Assembly (NCBI GenBank): GCA_002772545.1
Contig: PFDR01000040.1
Location: 1-36,398, forward strand
DNA: 36,398 bases
Origin: Candidatus Peregrinibacteria bacterium CG10_big_fil_rev_8_21_14_0_10_49_10
GTDB taxonomy: Bacteria > Patescibacteriota > Gracilibacteria > Peribacterales > Peribacteraceae
Reading direction: 5' to 3'
Shown here: positions 1 through 9,010 of the stretch, in pieces
How the letters are laid out: each line of letters opens with the position of its first letter
How positions within the stretch are numbered: position 1 is the stretch's first letter
Notes under the pieces: model-generated
The model's input: only the letters and a program-made list of their open reading frames with translations
Databases searched by the model: none
What the model was told of the DNA's origin: nothing
Program-made: the position numbers and the translations under genes

Positions 1-137
1 TCATAGTGTGTTACGAAAAATCACAGCATATCTCAGCTCTACCAAGCGCAAAAGTCCTTATTTCAGCCTGCAAAAATGTCCACATGCCCTTAATGAAGCT
101 AATCCAGCTAAGCACGCTAATAACGCTAGCTAAGCTC

Positions 138-827
138 CTAGAACTCCACCTGGTGCTTTGCATCAAAGAGTTCTGCATCTTCCACGCTTTCTTCTTTACG
201 CAGAGCTTCCAGGAGACCAACCGGCGTTTGGTTCTTTTTAGGGCGCACACCGTAGGTGAGTTCCATGCGGTCCGTTCGTGCATGTGCACTGAGTAACCGG
301 AACGATTCGGCAAGATTGCCGAAGAGCGCTTCGTAACTTGCTACGTTCACCGCAGAACCCTTGGCATCTGTTTTGCACATAATACGCACAACGGTCTCAT
401 GCTTACTTGTCATGCCGAAGTCCAGCCAGGTAAGAAGCAGAATGACGAGGCATGTAACCGCTGTTGCAATACCCGCAAGTACGTACAGACCGGCACCCAT
501 AGCAAGGCCCATGGAAAGAACCATAAGGATGTAGGCCATATCTTTTGGATCTTTAATGGCCGTGCGGAAGCGAATGAGGGAGAACGCACCCAAAATACCT
601 ATGGCACGGGTCAGGCTCCCTGTGGAAATCATCATAACAACAGAGCCGAGCATGCAGAGGAGCACGAGCGAGAACTGAAAGGATTGAGAATAGGAAAGAC
701 CCCTGTGTGTGGACTTGTACACCCACGCCGTAATCACCCCTATCAAAAAACTGCCGCAAATGCCCAGCAGAACAGCGAGAGGATCAACGCCTAGAGCACT
801 GCCAATGTCTGGAATAACGGGTCCCAT
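138..827 (-). CDS. DUF4956 domain-containing membrane protein
   Basis: 229-aa ORF with several TM segments; the segment GSLTRAIGILGAFSLIRFRTAIKDPKDMAYILMVLSMGLAMGAG is characteristic of DUF4956; lies downstream of a VTC-domain gene as often seen. Confidence 0.85.
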   Translation of the reverse strand: MGPVIPDIGSALGVDPLAVLLGICGSFLIGVITAWVYKSTHRGLSYSQSFQFSLVLLCMLGSVVMMISTGSLTRAIGILGAFSLIRFRTAIKDPKDMAYILMVLSMGLAMGAGLYVLAGIATAVTCLVILLLTWLDFGMTSKHETVVRIMCKTDAKGSAVNVASYEALFGNLAESFRLLSAHARTDRMELTYGVRPKKNQTPVGLLEALRKEESVEDAELFDAKHQVEF

Positions 828-877
828 AGTGATCGTAGGAAGAGTGTAGAAGAAACGGGAGAGAAAAAAAAGGATTC

Positions 878-1648
878 TTATGTCCAGCGTAAACGGAGAT
901 TTTCTACCGAAAGAGAGTACTTGGAGTGTGCCGTGCGTGTCAGTTGAAAATCCAGGATAATATCGTGGAACCAGGCGGGAAGAGCATGGTTACTCTTTAT
1001 TTCCATCACGCTATACCCGGGTGTGCAGAGCGCATAGAGGTGCGAACCAAGAAAGGTGCTGGGCTTCCATACGGAACGCAGGTCAGTATCTATGGTGATG
1101 CGGAACCGTTCATCCTGCATACCTACAAACGGCATACGGTGGTAGGTCACAAGAACCGTTGGCTGGAGATTGTACCAACCCTGCAGTACATGTGCTTCAT
1201 GTGTGACTTCTTCCGTTGCTTCTACGCGTTTCAGAAGATGATCCAACAGTCCGGACATGGGCAAGGAATCGTTGAGCTGACCAATGGAGAGGGAGAGACG
1301 ATCCTTCGACACAATAAAGTCATGTCTCCTTTTAATTTCTATAAAGGAATAAGCATTGGGAGAAAATTCCTCTTCGTAGGTACGAAGCCGGACTTTTCTA
1401 CGGGAGAGGAGTCCGGCCTCTTTTTCGTAAAGCGAATGTAAATCCGCAGAGTCAAAATAGAGAGAGGTGACAGGATACTGCGTACGTCCTCTTCCTTCCT
1501 CCACTAAGTAGGGGTCAAGATCCGTGTAAGGGGAAATACGATCTACAAAAGCCGGTATGAGACGATTGGGCAACAGAAACTTCAGCTCTATACGACGAAA
1601 GTGGAGAGGAGATCTGCCTGTGGGCCGATGGTCCTGAAGTGCAAACAT
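878..1648 (-). CDS. VTC domain-containing protein (polyphosphate polymerase-like)
   Basis: RRIELKFLLP, YPVTSLYFDSADLHSLYEKEAG, RRKVRLRTYE and FIEIKRR motifs typical of the VTC/TTM fold; start placed at the internal Met (MFALQDHRP) because the longer ORF overlaps the upstream CotH gene. Confidence 0.85.
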   Translation of the reverse strand: MFALQDHRPTGRSPLHFRRIELKFLLPNRLIPAFVDRISPYTDLDPYLVEEGRGRTQYPVTSLYFDSADLHSLYEKEAGLLSRRKVRLRTYEEEFSPNAYSFIEIKRRHDFIVSKDRLSLSIGQLNDSLPMSGLLDHLLKRVEATEEVTHEAHVLQGWYNLQPTVLVTYHRMPFVGMQDERFRITIDTDLRSVWKPSTFLGSHLYALCTPGYSVMEIKSNHALPAWFHDIILDFQLTRTAHSKYSLSVENLRLRWT

Positions 1649-1655
1649 AGGAGGA

Positions 1656-4355
1656 TTACTGTGCGGAGTCGATGGTAATGACTGCGCCACTGAGTGCCAA
1701 TGTATCCTGACCGTTTTTTTCAAACGTACTCTCTCGCACACTCACAGAGGGGGCAGCGAAGAACGGCTTTTTTATGTAGGACTCTATGGCTGTTGCGTTG
1801 TTCAGAAAGTGCACACGCTCCAGTTTGGCGTGAGAATCGTCTTTTACTGCTAAACCAATGGAACATCCTTTGAGTGTGGTATCGTAGATGAGCGGTGTGC
1901 TGCGTTCACCGACACTGATGCACTTGTCTCCGTTGCCGACACTTTCGACGTTACGGATAACAATGGGGCTCCATGAAATATCTATGCCATCATTGCCATT
2001 TTCCAAAAAGAGGCTGTTTTCCACTACACCCGAAAGAGGCATATCGATATCCAGTCCGTCGGCACTGTTTTTCTCAAATCGGACACGATTCACATCCACA
2101 TATACGTACTTCAAATTCAAACCGTCATCACCATGTGCATTGCGAATGACCGCATCTGCAACCGTAACAGGGCTGTTGTGAAAGGCCACCATGCCGCTGA
2201 AGAACGTACCGTTGATGTACGCATCTCCGCCATAGGCAAACTCAGCCCATTGAATAGCACTGGGCTCGGTTACATTCAGCACGGCAAATACTCCCCAGGG
2301 CTCTCCTTCTTTTAGTGGCAGAAAACGGATAAGTTGGTCTTTGTACCCAATGAGTGTGACCGGAGCATAGGAGAGTAGAGAAGTTCCTTTCGCAAAACGC
2401 AATGTTGTTCCCGGGATAATTCTGAGACGAACCGTGGAAGGAACAATAATGGTCTGTTGAATAATGTGTACCCCACGCAGTACCACACCATCCTCCCCCT
2501 CCGGAGCAAAGAAGGGGTAGTGAGCGAGGAATGCTGCACGACTGGCAGAGGCTTCATCCAGACGCTCGAATGTGCGCTCATCCACGAGAACATTCCCAAT
2601 GACATCTGCCTTTTTTTCCGTAACAGCATTCCGGATTTTGGGTTTAGGATGCATGTCATCGACATTGATTGCCGTGCCCTGAGAAACAAGGAAAAACCGG
2701 TGATGCGTATGCGGAGCGGTAATCACACCACCATTGGCATCCATCACGGGATCTCCCGACCACAGGAGCGACTGCAGTTCATCCTGTGTTTCAAACACAA
2801 CATCACCGTCATCCTGTGTTTCCAGGAACGAAAGTCCAATCCTGGTATCTGCAGTGCTCCAGATACCATCTCCGTTATCCCTCCAGAGCTGGAGCTTCCC
2901 ATCTTTTAGCATGTCTTTGTACGTCTCCTGAAAAACAATCTCGGAAAGGAGAGCAAAGGCAACACCACGCGCGGAGAAATCAAATGTGCGCACCACACCC
3001 TTCTGCTGATCAGCCTGGGAGGGAATGCGTTCTGTTTGGAGCACTTCTGAAACCTTCAGTTCATCGCGGATAAAATCAAGATTTGCTTCCACCTTCCATG
3101 AAAGCCTTTCTAATTCATGTTTTACCTGTCTGTTGCTCTGGAGCTTGAGAGGATCTCTGTAAGCAGTACGTTCAATAAGAGCATACAGACGGTCACGCTC
3201 TGCCAGGTCATCTGCAACTTGTTCATCATTCTGAACGTACTCCCAAAGTGCACGATGTGCCGCAAGTTTGAGCGCAGGAACACGGAAGACTTCATTCAGG
3301 AATTTGTTGCCCGGGAGGAACAGCAATGTGCGCGGAGCATACAGACTGATGTCCCAAGGCAACGGCTCAAACTGGCCACGGGAAGGATCAAAGAGGAAGC
3401 GGACGTTAAAGTCCAACACATGTCTGCTGCCCGCGAGCAGGCTCACCACATACCAGGAAACAAGGCTGTCTACATCTACAATACTTTTCAATTTTTCGAG
3501 ATAGTGGGGATCGGTATGCGCCCCCTCTCCCGAAAGTCTGAGGAGCAAGTCGACTTCTTCGTACGTATCGTTCCCCGGCTTGCTGAAGTATTTATCCCAG
3601 TACCCAATTTCATCGAACGCCGGATCCCACTGTTGGAAGTACGAATCTCCACCTCCTGTTTGGTAGACGTTTACATCCCCGGAACGCCCCTGCTTCTCCA
3701 GCATTTCCTTGGTCCAGTGTTCCACTTGTGTGTAGAGCAGCGGAGCACTCCCGTTGAGTGAAACGGTGACAAAACTCATGGGAGAATGGACCAGATGGAA
3801 CTTTTGCATGCGATACACATTTAAGGGTTCTGCAAACCACAGACGGTCTTCCGGGATAATAAGATTCACTTCCCGCATACCTCGAAAGAGATGATCTTTG
3901 GGAAATTCCACACGCCAGGACTTCTTGCGGTAGGCCCAGTGGTTAAAGATGTCCCCCCGCACACGCACCTTGACGTCATAGGACTCTCCATCGGCCGTAA
4001 AAACGCCCTTTGCCCACAGTTTGGAGTCTTCTGTAAGGAAAAAGTTGCCATACCAGGGGGAAGGTAGCTCTGTAGGAAGCGATGCTTCTATGCGGGCTAA
4101 ATCGTCCCTGTCGATATCAAGCTTGTACCGTGGCAGTTTTTCGGGTGGTTTTTGGCCCCTGTAAAAGACATTCAGGGAATGATCCAGTAAACGAACTGTG
4201 CGCAGAACACCCGGCATGCGCCCGACAAATGTTTCATGTGCAAGAACGCTATTGGGTGTTGCCTGGTAAATGAGCAAACCAAGGAGCGCCATACCAACTC
4301 CGAGCACGGTGAGGAGAAGAGTGATGATGCCAAGAATGAGGTGAAGACGACGCAT
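1656..4355 (-). CDS. CotH kinase-like protein with C-terminal right-handed beta-helix
   Basis: N-terminal TM segment; CotH-like core (KKSWRVEFPKDHLFRGMREVNLIIPEDR, LFDPSRGQFEPLPWDISLY); C-terminal parallel beta-helix repeats (VENSLFLENGNDGIDISWSPIVIRNVESVGNGDKCISVGE). Confidence 0.85.
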   Translation of the reverse strand: MRRLHLILGIITLLLTVLGVGMALLGLLIYQATPNSVLAHETFVGRMPGVLRTVRLLDHSLNVFYRGQKPPEKLPRYKLDIDRDDLARIEASLPTELPSPWYGNFFLTEDSKLWAKGVFTADGESYDVKVRVRGDIFNHWAYRKKSWRVEFPKDHLFRGMREVNLIIPEDRLWFAEPLNVYRMQKFHLVHSPMSFVTVSLNGSAPLLYTQVEHWTKEMLEKQGRSGDVNVYQTGGGDSYFQQWDPAFDEIGYWDKYFSKPGNDTYEEVDLLLRLSGEGAHTDPHYLEKLKSIVDVDSLVSWYVVSLLAGSRHVLDFNVRFLFDPSRGQFEPLPWDISLYAPRTLLFLPGNKFLNEVFRVPALKLAAHRALWEYVQNDEQVADDLAERDRLYALIERTAYRDPLKLQSNRQVKHELERLSWKVEANLDFIRDELKVSEVLQTERIPSQADQQKGVVRTFDFSARGVAFALLSEIVFQETYKDMLKDGKLQLWRDNGDGIWSTADTRIGLSFLETQDDGDVVFETQDELQSLLWSGDPVMDANGGVITAPHTHHRFFLVSQGTAINVDDMHPKPKIRNAVTEKKADVIGNVLVDERTFERLDEASASRAAFLAHYPFFAPEGEDGVVLRGVHIIQQTIIVPSTVRLRIIPGTTLRFAKGTSLLSYAPVTLIGYKDQLIRFLPLKEGEPWGVFAVLNVTEPSAIQWAEFAYGGDAYINGTFFSGMVAFHNSPVTVADAVIRNAHGDDGLNLKYVYVDVNRVRFEKNSADGLDIDMPLSGVVENSLFLENGNDGIDISWSPIVIRNVESVGNGDKCISVGERSTPLIYDTTLKGCSIGLAVKDDSHAKLERVHFLNNATAIESYIKKPFFAAPSVSVRESTFEKNGQDTLALSGAVITIDSAQ

Positions 4356-4367
4356 AGGACAATGGTA
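4356..4367 (-). promoter_or_regulatory. -10-like hexamer of putative leaderless promoter (CotH gene)
   Basis: TACCAT-N6-ATG; the paralog upstream has TACCAT-N8-ATG (6149-6162). Confidence 0.35.
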
Positions 4368-4369
4368 GC

Positions 4370-6148
4370 TTATAACGCCGGGAAGGAATCCTGAAATACC
4401 CGTTCATCCACAACCGTTGTGTGGATGACTTGAGCCGGCTGCCCGGTGACGGCATTGCGGACATCGAGCAGAATAGGCAGATCTCTGGCTGCAACTCTGC
4501 GCAGTCCCGTAAGGAAAAAAAGATGATGTGTTTGCGGTGTAGTCACAGGCATGCCCACCCCATCGGTTTCCGGCTGCTTTGGTGCAAGGAACGCATGTTC
4601 CGGAAAAAATGCGTACTGATCGGCCTGCAGCCCCTCTGTTCGTTCAAAGGAAAGCGGCATATCTGCAGCATTGAATTGACCGTCACCATCATCACGCAGA
4701 ATGGAAAATACAGAATCCTGAACGAGCGCCAGGGGAAGCGCCAGACCGGAAAGTTGTGCGGCAACGGGGCCACGCACGGTCACATCGAGAACGAGATCCA
4801 CACCCTGGGCCTGTTCAGCATCCGTAGGAATACGTTGCGTAACGAGCACTTCGGAAATTTGTAACTGTTCTTTTAGAAACTCAATGTTTGCCCGAATATC
4901 ACGTATGCGATTATCCAGATCATGTTTCACCTGCCTGTTGCTCGGCAGCTTTATGGGATCGCGGTAGGCCAGCTCTTCCACCATCGCACGGAGCCGGTCT
5001 GCCTCCCGCAGGTCATCCTTTACCTGATCTTCGTTTGTTACGTACTCCCACAAAAAGCGATGGAGTGCCAGGTTCCATTCGGGAATAGCAAATACTTCAT
5101 CCCACAGAGGGTTACCGGGAGCCACCAGGAGTGAACGGGGTGGAATGAGAAATACATCCCAGGGAATGGGTTCGAACCGACCACGGGAAGGATCAAAAAG
5201 CAAACGGATGTTATCCCCTCCCGCATGGAGGTTTCCCGAAAGCATACTGTGCGCATACCACCTCACAAGCTGCTGTACATCAAAGAGTGTGTCAACCTGT
5301 GCACGGAACCCGGGCTGTGTATGAGCCCCCGGCTTCATAATGGAAAAGAGCGCATCGAGCTCCTCATACGAATCGTGCGGACTGACTACGGACTTGGTGA
5401 ACTTACCCCAGTAGGCCATATCATCGAAAATGGGATCCCACCCGTTGAAGACCGACGTTTGTACCCCGCCGGTCTTATAAAAGTTTACATCACCCGGACG
5501 TCCCTGCTTCTCCAGCATTCCCTTGGTCCAGTGTTCCACTTCTATGTAAGCAAGGGACTTGCTTCCGTTGAGAGACACACCCACTACACGCATGGGTGGT
5601 TGGAGTAACCCCAGTTTCTCTGCCCGATAGGAATTAAAGAGTTCTGCAAACCATCCTCTATCTTCTGGAATAATTAATGAGATCTCCCGCATACCTCTAA
5701 ACAGATGATCCTTTTTAAACTTTACCCGCCAGGACTTCTTGCGGAATTGCCAGTGATTAAACCTGTCTCCTCGTATATGCATTTCTACGTCATAGGTTTC
5801 GCCATTGGCCCGGAAGGTCGCCGGAATCCAAAACTTGGCATCGTCTTCCAGAAAAACATCCAGTTTGGCTATCTCTGCATCCAGCTTGACCAGTTCTTCG
5901 GTCGCTATGTCTATCTGGTAGAGTGGGATGTCTCCCGGAGCCTTTGGACCGCGGTACAGAACATTCAACGACCTGTCTGCCAGGCGCGCAAAAAGCAGTA
6001 CGGGTTGAATACGTCCTATAAAGGTATCCCGTGCCAGCACACCGTTGGGTGTGACCTGGTAGAAAACAAATGTAAGGCCAAGAAGAGCAACCAATTGTAT
6101 TGCAGCAATAACCAACAGACTCATGATGATGAATTTCAGCCTATTCAT
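4370..6148 (-). CDS. CotH kinase-like protein, short paralog without beta-helix
   Basis: Close paralog of the 1656-4355 product over the CotH region (KKSWRVKFKKDHLFRGMREISLIIPEDRGWF, LFDPSRGRFEPIPWDVFLIPP); ends at VVDERVFQ where the paralog continues into the beta-helix. Confidence 0.85.
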   Translation of the reverse strand: MNRLKFIIMSLLVIAAIQLVALLGLTFVFYQVTPNGVLARDTFIGRIQPVLLFARLADRSLNVLYRGPKAPGDIPLYQIDIATEELVKLDAEIAKLDVFLEDDAKFWIPATFRANGETYDVEMHIRGDRFNHWQFRKKSWRVKFKKDHLFRGMREISLIIPEDRGWFAELFNSYRAEKLGLLQPPMRVVGVSLNGSKSLAYIEVEHWTKGMLEKQGRPGDVNFYKTGGVQTSVFNGWDPIFDDMAYWGKFTKSVVSPHDSYEELDALFSIMKPGAHTQPGFRAQVDTLFDVQQLVRWYAHSMLSGNLHAGGDNIRLLFDPSRGRFEPIPWDVFLIPPRSLLVAPGNPLWDEVFAIPEWNLALHRFLWEYVTNEDQVKDDLREADRLRAMVEELAYRDPIKLPSNRQVKHDLDNRIRDIRANIEFLKEQLQISEVLVTQRIPTDAEQAQGVDLVLDVTVRGPVAAQLSGLALPLALVQDSVFSILRDDGDGQFNAADMPLSFERTEGLQADQYAFFPEHAFLAPKQPETDGVGMPVTTPQTHHLFFLTGLRRVAARDLPILLDVRNAVTGQPAQVIHTTVVDERVFQDSFPAL

Positions 6149-6175
6149 AGGTCAGAATGGTAACACAGGGTATGT

Positions 6176-6195
6176 GTATGTCGTATATGGTATGT
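6176..6195 (-). repeat. 20-nt element ACATACCAYATACGACATAC, copy 1
   Basis: Minus strand reads ACATACCATATACGACATAC, 19/20 identical to copy 2; lies upstream of the CotH start at 6148. Confidence 0.8.
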
Positions 6196-6241
6196 AAACC
6201 CTGCATACGACGTACCACATTCCACATACGAAAATGAAAAT

Positions 6242-6913
6242 CTATTCGGATTTTCTCGCCGCCACGTAGTACCCCGAACTCAAAATCCCCTGTTCCTCTT
6301 TTTTGTGTCCAATGTCTCCGTACTCTTTGGTGATGATGCCGCGAAGAAGCATCATGAGTTTTGCCTTGAGAAACCACAAAACTTTAAAGGGTTTCAACCA
6401 GAGCGTATCGCACTGGAATCCAATGCGTTGGTAGAGAACAGCGAGTGTTTCTGCTGTGGAGGTTTCCTCCTGCAGTTCCTGTATGTCAAATGCACTCAGG
6501 AGGTGACGAAGGCCGTATTTTGTATAACGGTAGTAGTCTCCCGGCGCATCGTGGATGGGGAAGATGAAACGCGTGGAAAGGAGCAGAAGCCCACCGGGTT
6601 TGAGAACGCGATAGAACTCTTTCATGGCCTGAGCAGGTGTGTGCAGATGTTCAAGTACCTCCGTGCAGAGGATGACATCAAAAGAGGCATCTGCAATCTG
6701 TGAGAGATCATGTGCATCTGCAATGATATCTACCTGCACACCGGGCCGTGCCTCTCTATCCAGTGTAGTGCGGTTAGGAAAGAGTGCTCCGTACTGGTCG
6801 TTGCCACAACCTATATCCAGTGTGTTGGCATCGGATGCATACTTCTGCAGAAACGCACTCAGACGTGGCCGGGTAATTTTGCGGGTGAGACCGATAACGT
6901 CGAAAAAAGACAT
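6242..6913 (-). CDS. Class I SAM-dependent methyltransferase
   Basis: TLDIGCGNDQYG motif I, DVILCTEVLEHLHTPAQAMKEFYRVLKPGGLLLLSTRF; start at MSFFDVIGL, preceded by CATACT-N6. Confidence 0.85.
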   Translation of the reverse strand: MSFFDVIGLTRKITRPRLSAFLQKYASDANTLDIGCGNDQYGALFPNRTTLDREARPGVQVDIIADAHDLSQIADASFDVILCTEVLEHLHTPAQAMKEFYRVLKPGGLLLLSTRFIFPIHDAPGDYYRYTKYGLRHLLSAFDIQELQEETSTAETLAVLYQRIGFQCDTLWLKPFKVLWFLKAKLMMLLRGIITKEYGDIGHKKEEQGILSSGYYVAARKSE

Positions 6914-6925
6914 AAGAGAAGTATG
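6914..6925 (-). promoter_or_regulatory. -10-like hexamer of putative leaderless promoter (methyltransferase gene)
   Basis: CATACT-N6-ATG on the minus strand. Confidence 0.45.
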
Positions 6926-6940
6926 CCAATACTCTATACT

Positions 6941-6960
6941 ACATACCACATACGACATAC
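6941..6960 (+). repeat. 20-nt element ACATACCAYATACGACATAC, copy 2
   Basis: ACATACCACATACGACATAC directly upstream of the GT4 start at 6968. Confidence 0.8.
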
Positions 6961-6967
6961 TGCTTCT
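6956..6967 (+). promoter_or_regulatory. -10-like hexamer of putative leaderless promoter (GT4 gene)
   Basis: CATACT-N6-ATG; mirrored by the divergent CATACT-N6-ATG at 6914-6925. Confidence 0.45.
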
Positions 6968-8110
6968 ATGCGCATTCTCCTCGTTGTCACAACACTCAAG
7001 CCCCAGAGCGGTTGGGGAACCTATGGCCGCAACACGGCACGGGCATTGCAAAAGAAAGGACACACCGTTTTTGCCCTTGTGCAGGAAAAAGCAGAAGAAC
7101 ATCTGTGTGAGCAGAATGAGAGCCTGCCGGATCCACTCTCCCTTCTCAGCTCTCCCCGTGCATGGCTGCAGACTGCTGTAGCTCTGCAAAAAGCCGTGCG
7201 ACGGTACAAGCCGAATATTATTCACGTGCTTGTGGAACCGTACGCATTGGCAGTTCCCTTCTCTCGCACAACGGTACGCACCCCCTGGGTACTGAGTTTG
7301 AATGGAACATATTCCGTACTGCCGCTCTACCACTGGCATACACGTCCGTTACTGCACAGGGCCTACCGTTCTGCAAACTACATCTTTAGTCCGAGCGACT
7401 ACACTGCAAAGCGCACGCTTGCGGCACTCAGCGAACAGTGCGGCAAACGCAGTGCGTCTGCCATCCGGAAAAAAATCGTGCGTTTTAAGTTGGGTATAGA
7501 ACCACCTGCAACAGAGAGGGTGCACCAAAAACAAAGGGAGAAACAGTTTCTCTCTGTGGGTGGCATAAAACCACGCAAGGGCATTGCGGAAACCATACAA
7601 GCCTGTGCCTCCTTTCGGAAACAGAGTAACCTTCCGTTCCATCTGCACCTCGTGGGGACGTATCCTGATGACGCATACAGAAAGGAACTACAGGAGCTCA
7701 TCCGTACAGAAAATCTCCATGCAAACATCACCTTTCATGGACATATAGACGAGAACGCTCTGGAAGGGCTCTACACACAGGCAGATCTCTTTATAATGCT
7801 CAGCAAATCATTCGGACATCATTTTGAAGGGTTTGGCCTGGTGTTTCTGGAGGCAAACATTCGGGGAATTCCGGTCATAGGTTCCAAAGACTCGGGATGT
7901 GCAGAAGCCATACAGGAAGGAAATTCAGGTTATGCAACGGACCCGATGGAACCCGATCAGGTAGCACGGCGCATGCGGAAAATTGTGGAGGAAGATTGCA
8001 TACGCTCCGAAGACTGCCGCAGGTGGGCACAGAAACATTCGGTGGAACAGCAGGCCACCACCTTCGAAGAAACATACAAAAGGGCACTCAGCAACTCAGA
8101 AACTGCTTAG
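6968..8110 (+). CDS. Glycosyltransferase family 4 (GT-B)
   Basis: MRILLVVTTLKPQSGWGTYGRNTARALQKKGHTV N-terminus; FLSVGGIKPRKGI; EGFGLVFLEANIRGIPVIGSKDSGCAEAI GT4 C-terminal motif. Confidence 0.88.
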   Translation: MRILLVVTTLKPQSGWGTYGRNTARALQKKGHTVFALVQEKAEEHLCEQNESLPDPLSLLSSPRAWLQTAVALQKAVRRYKPNIIHVLVEPYALAVPFSRTTVRTPWVLSLNGTYSVLPLYHWHTRPLLHRAYRSANYIFSPSDYTAKRTLAALSEQCGKRSASAIRKKIVRFKLGIEPPATERVHQKQREKQFLSVGGIKPRKGIAETIQACASFRKQSNLPFHLHLVGTYPDDAYRKELQELIRTENLHANITFHGHIDENALEGLYTQADLFIMLSKSFGHHFEGFGLVFLEANIRGIPVIGSKDSGCAEAIQEGNSGYATDPMEPDQVARRMRKIVEEDCIRSEDCRRWAQKHSVEQQATTFEETYKRALSNSETA

Positions 8111-8811
8111 TGCAATTCTAAAACACCCTCTATTTCTCCGCGCACTATGCCTACATCAGCGCCGTTTGGAACAGGAATGTCCTCTGTAAGAATACCGGTG
8201 ATGAGCTCTGCGACTCTGTCCGCGCTCTGTTGCCGGCGACTGTCCTCTTCTCCGAAAAGCTGCTTACGCATATCGGTATCTATACCACCGGGAGAAATGA
8301 CAATGCAGCGTACTCCTGTGCCATCTTCTTCAAGTTCGCGCGCCAGTGCCTGTGTGAGTGCACACACAGCGGCTTTGGTAGCGGAGTACACTGCAAGACC
8401 GGGATGTGCTCTGCGGCCCGCACGCGAACCAATAGTGAGTATTGTTCCGCTCTTCTGCTTTTTCATGGCAGCCACGGTTTGCTGCAGCATGAAGAACACT
8501 CCGTCTACATTTGTGCGCATTTGCTTTTCATAGTCTTCCAGCGAAACGTCTTCCAGCGGCATCAGCGCACCGGCGTATCCTGCATTGTTGATGAGCACAT
8601 CTATGTGCCCATGCTCTGTGAGCACACCCTGGAGGAATGCCTGCACTGCAATAGCATCCTGCACATCTACTGGTTGTATGGAACGGGCAGGATCCCCATG
8701 CAGGGCACAACCCACGACGGTAGCACCAAATAACTGCAACCTCTGCACCAGAGCGGCACCCAGCCCGCGAGTGGCACCGGTAATCACAATGACTTTTCCG
8801 GAAAGATCCAT
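8107..8811 (-). CDS. Short-chain dehydrogenase/reductase (SDR)
   Basis: VIVITGATRGLGAAL Rossmann motif, NNAGYAG, YSATKAA active site. Start at MDLSGK (8811) preferred over 8820 because TATCAT-N7 precedes it. 3' end overlaps the convergent GT4 stop. Confidence 0.87.
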   Translation of the reverse strand: MDLSGKVIVITGATRGLGAALVQRLQLFGATVVGCALHGDPARSIQPVDVQDAIAVQAFLQGVLTEHGHIDVLINNAGYAGALMPLEDVSLEDYEKQMRTNVDGVFFMLQQTVAAMKKQKSGTILTIGSRAGRRAHPGLAVYSATKAAVCALTQALARELEEDGTGVRCIVISPGGIDTDMRKQLFGEEDSRRQQSADRVAELITGILTEDIPVPNGADVGIVRGEIEGVLELH

Positions 8812-8824
8812 ACCCCGCATGATA
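8812..8824 (-). promoter_or_regulatory. -10-like hexamer of putative leaderless promoter (SDR gene)
   Basis: TATCAT-N7-ATG(8811). Confidence 0.4.
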
Positions 8825-9010
8825 GCAGAGCCGGGAGACGAAAGAAGTATTCCCGGGAGAAACTCCTTTCTTCCGTGGACGGATGCGGTAGAAGCCTCTA
8901 GAATGCGGCACCGTATTTAAGGAAACAGATTGTTCCCTTGCAAGCTCATGCCGCATGTCACAGTCGCAACGGCGTCGCAACCCCTGCAAAAAAGTAGGAA
9001 GGACGTTTCC

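Noticed and set aside
101-140. Repeated AGCTAAGC words at the left edge
   Set aside because: Short and imperfect; the possible stem is only 5 bp, not enough for a terminator or repeat call.
399-794. Antisense and overlapping ORFs in the supplied track (e.g. 399-794, 3117-3761, 19701-20327, 31242-31853)
   Set aside because: They lie opposite well-supported genes, lack recognisable domains and have composition expected of shadow ORFs.
6914-7339. N-terminal extension of the 6242-7339 minus-strand ORF
   Set aside because: The extension runs through the divergent GT4 gene; homology starts at MSFFDVIGL (6913), which also has a -10-like hexamer at the right spacing.
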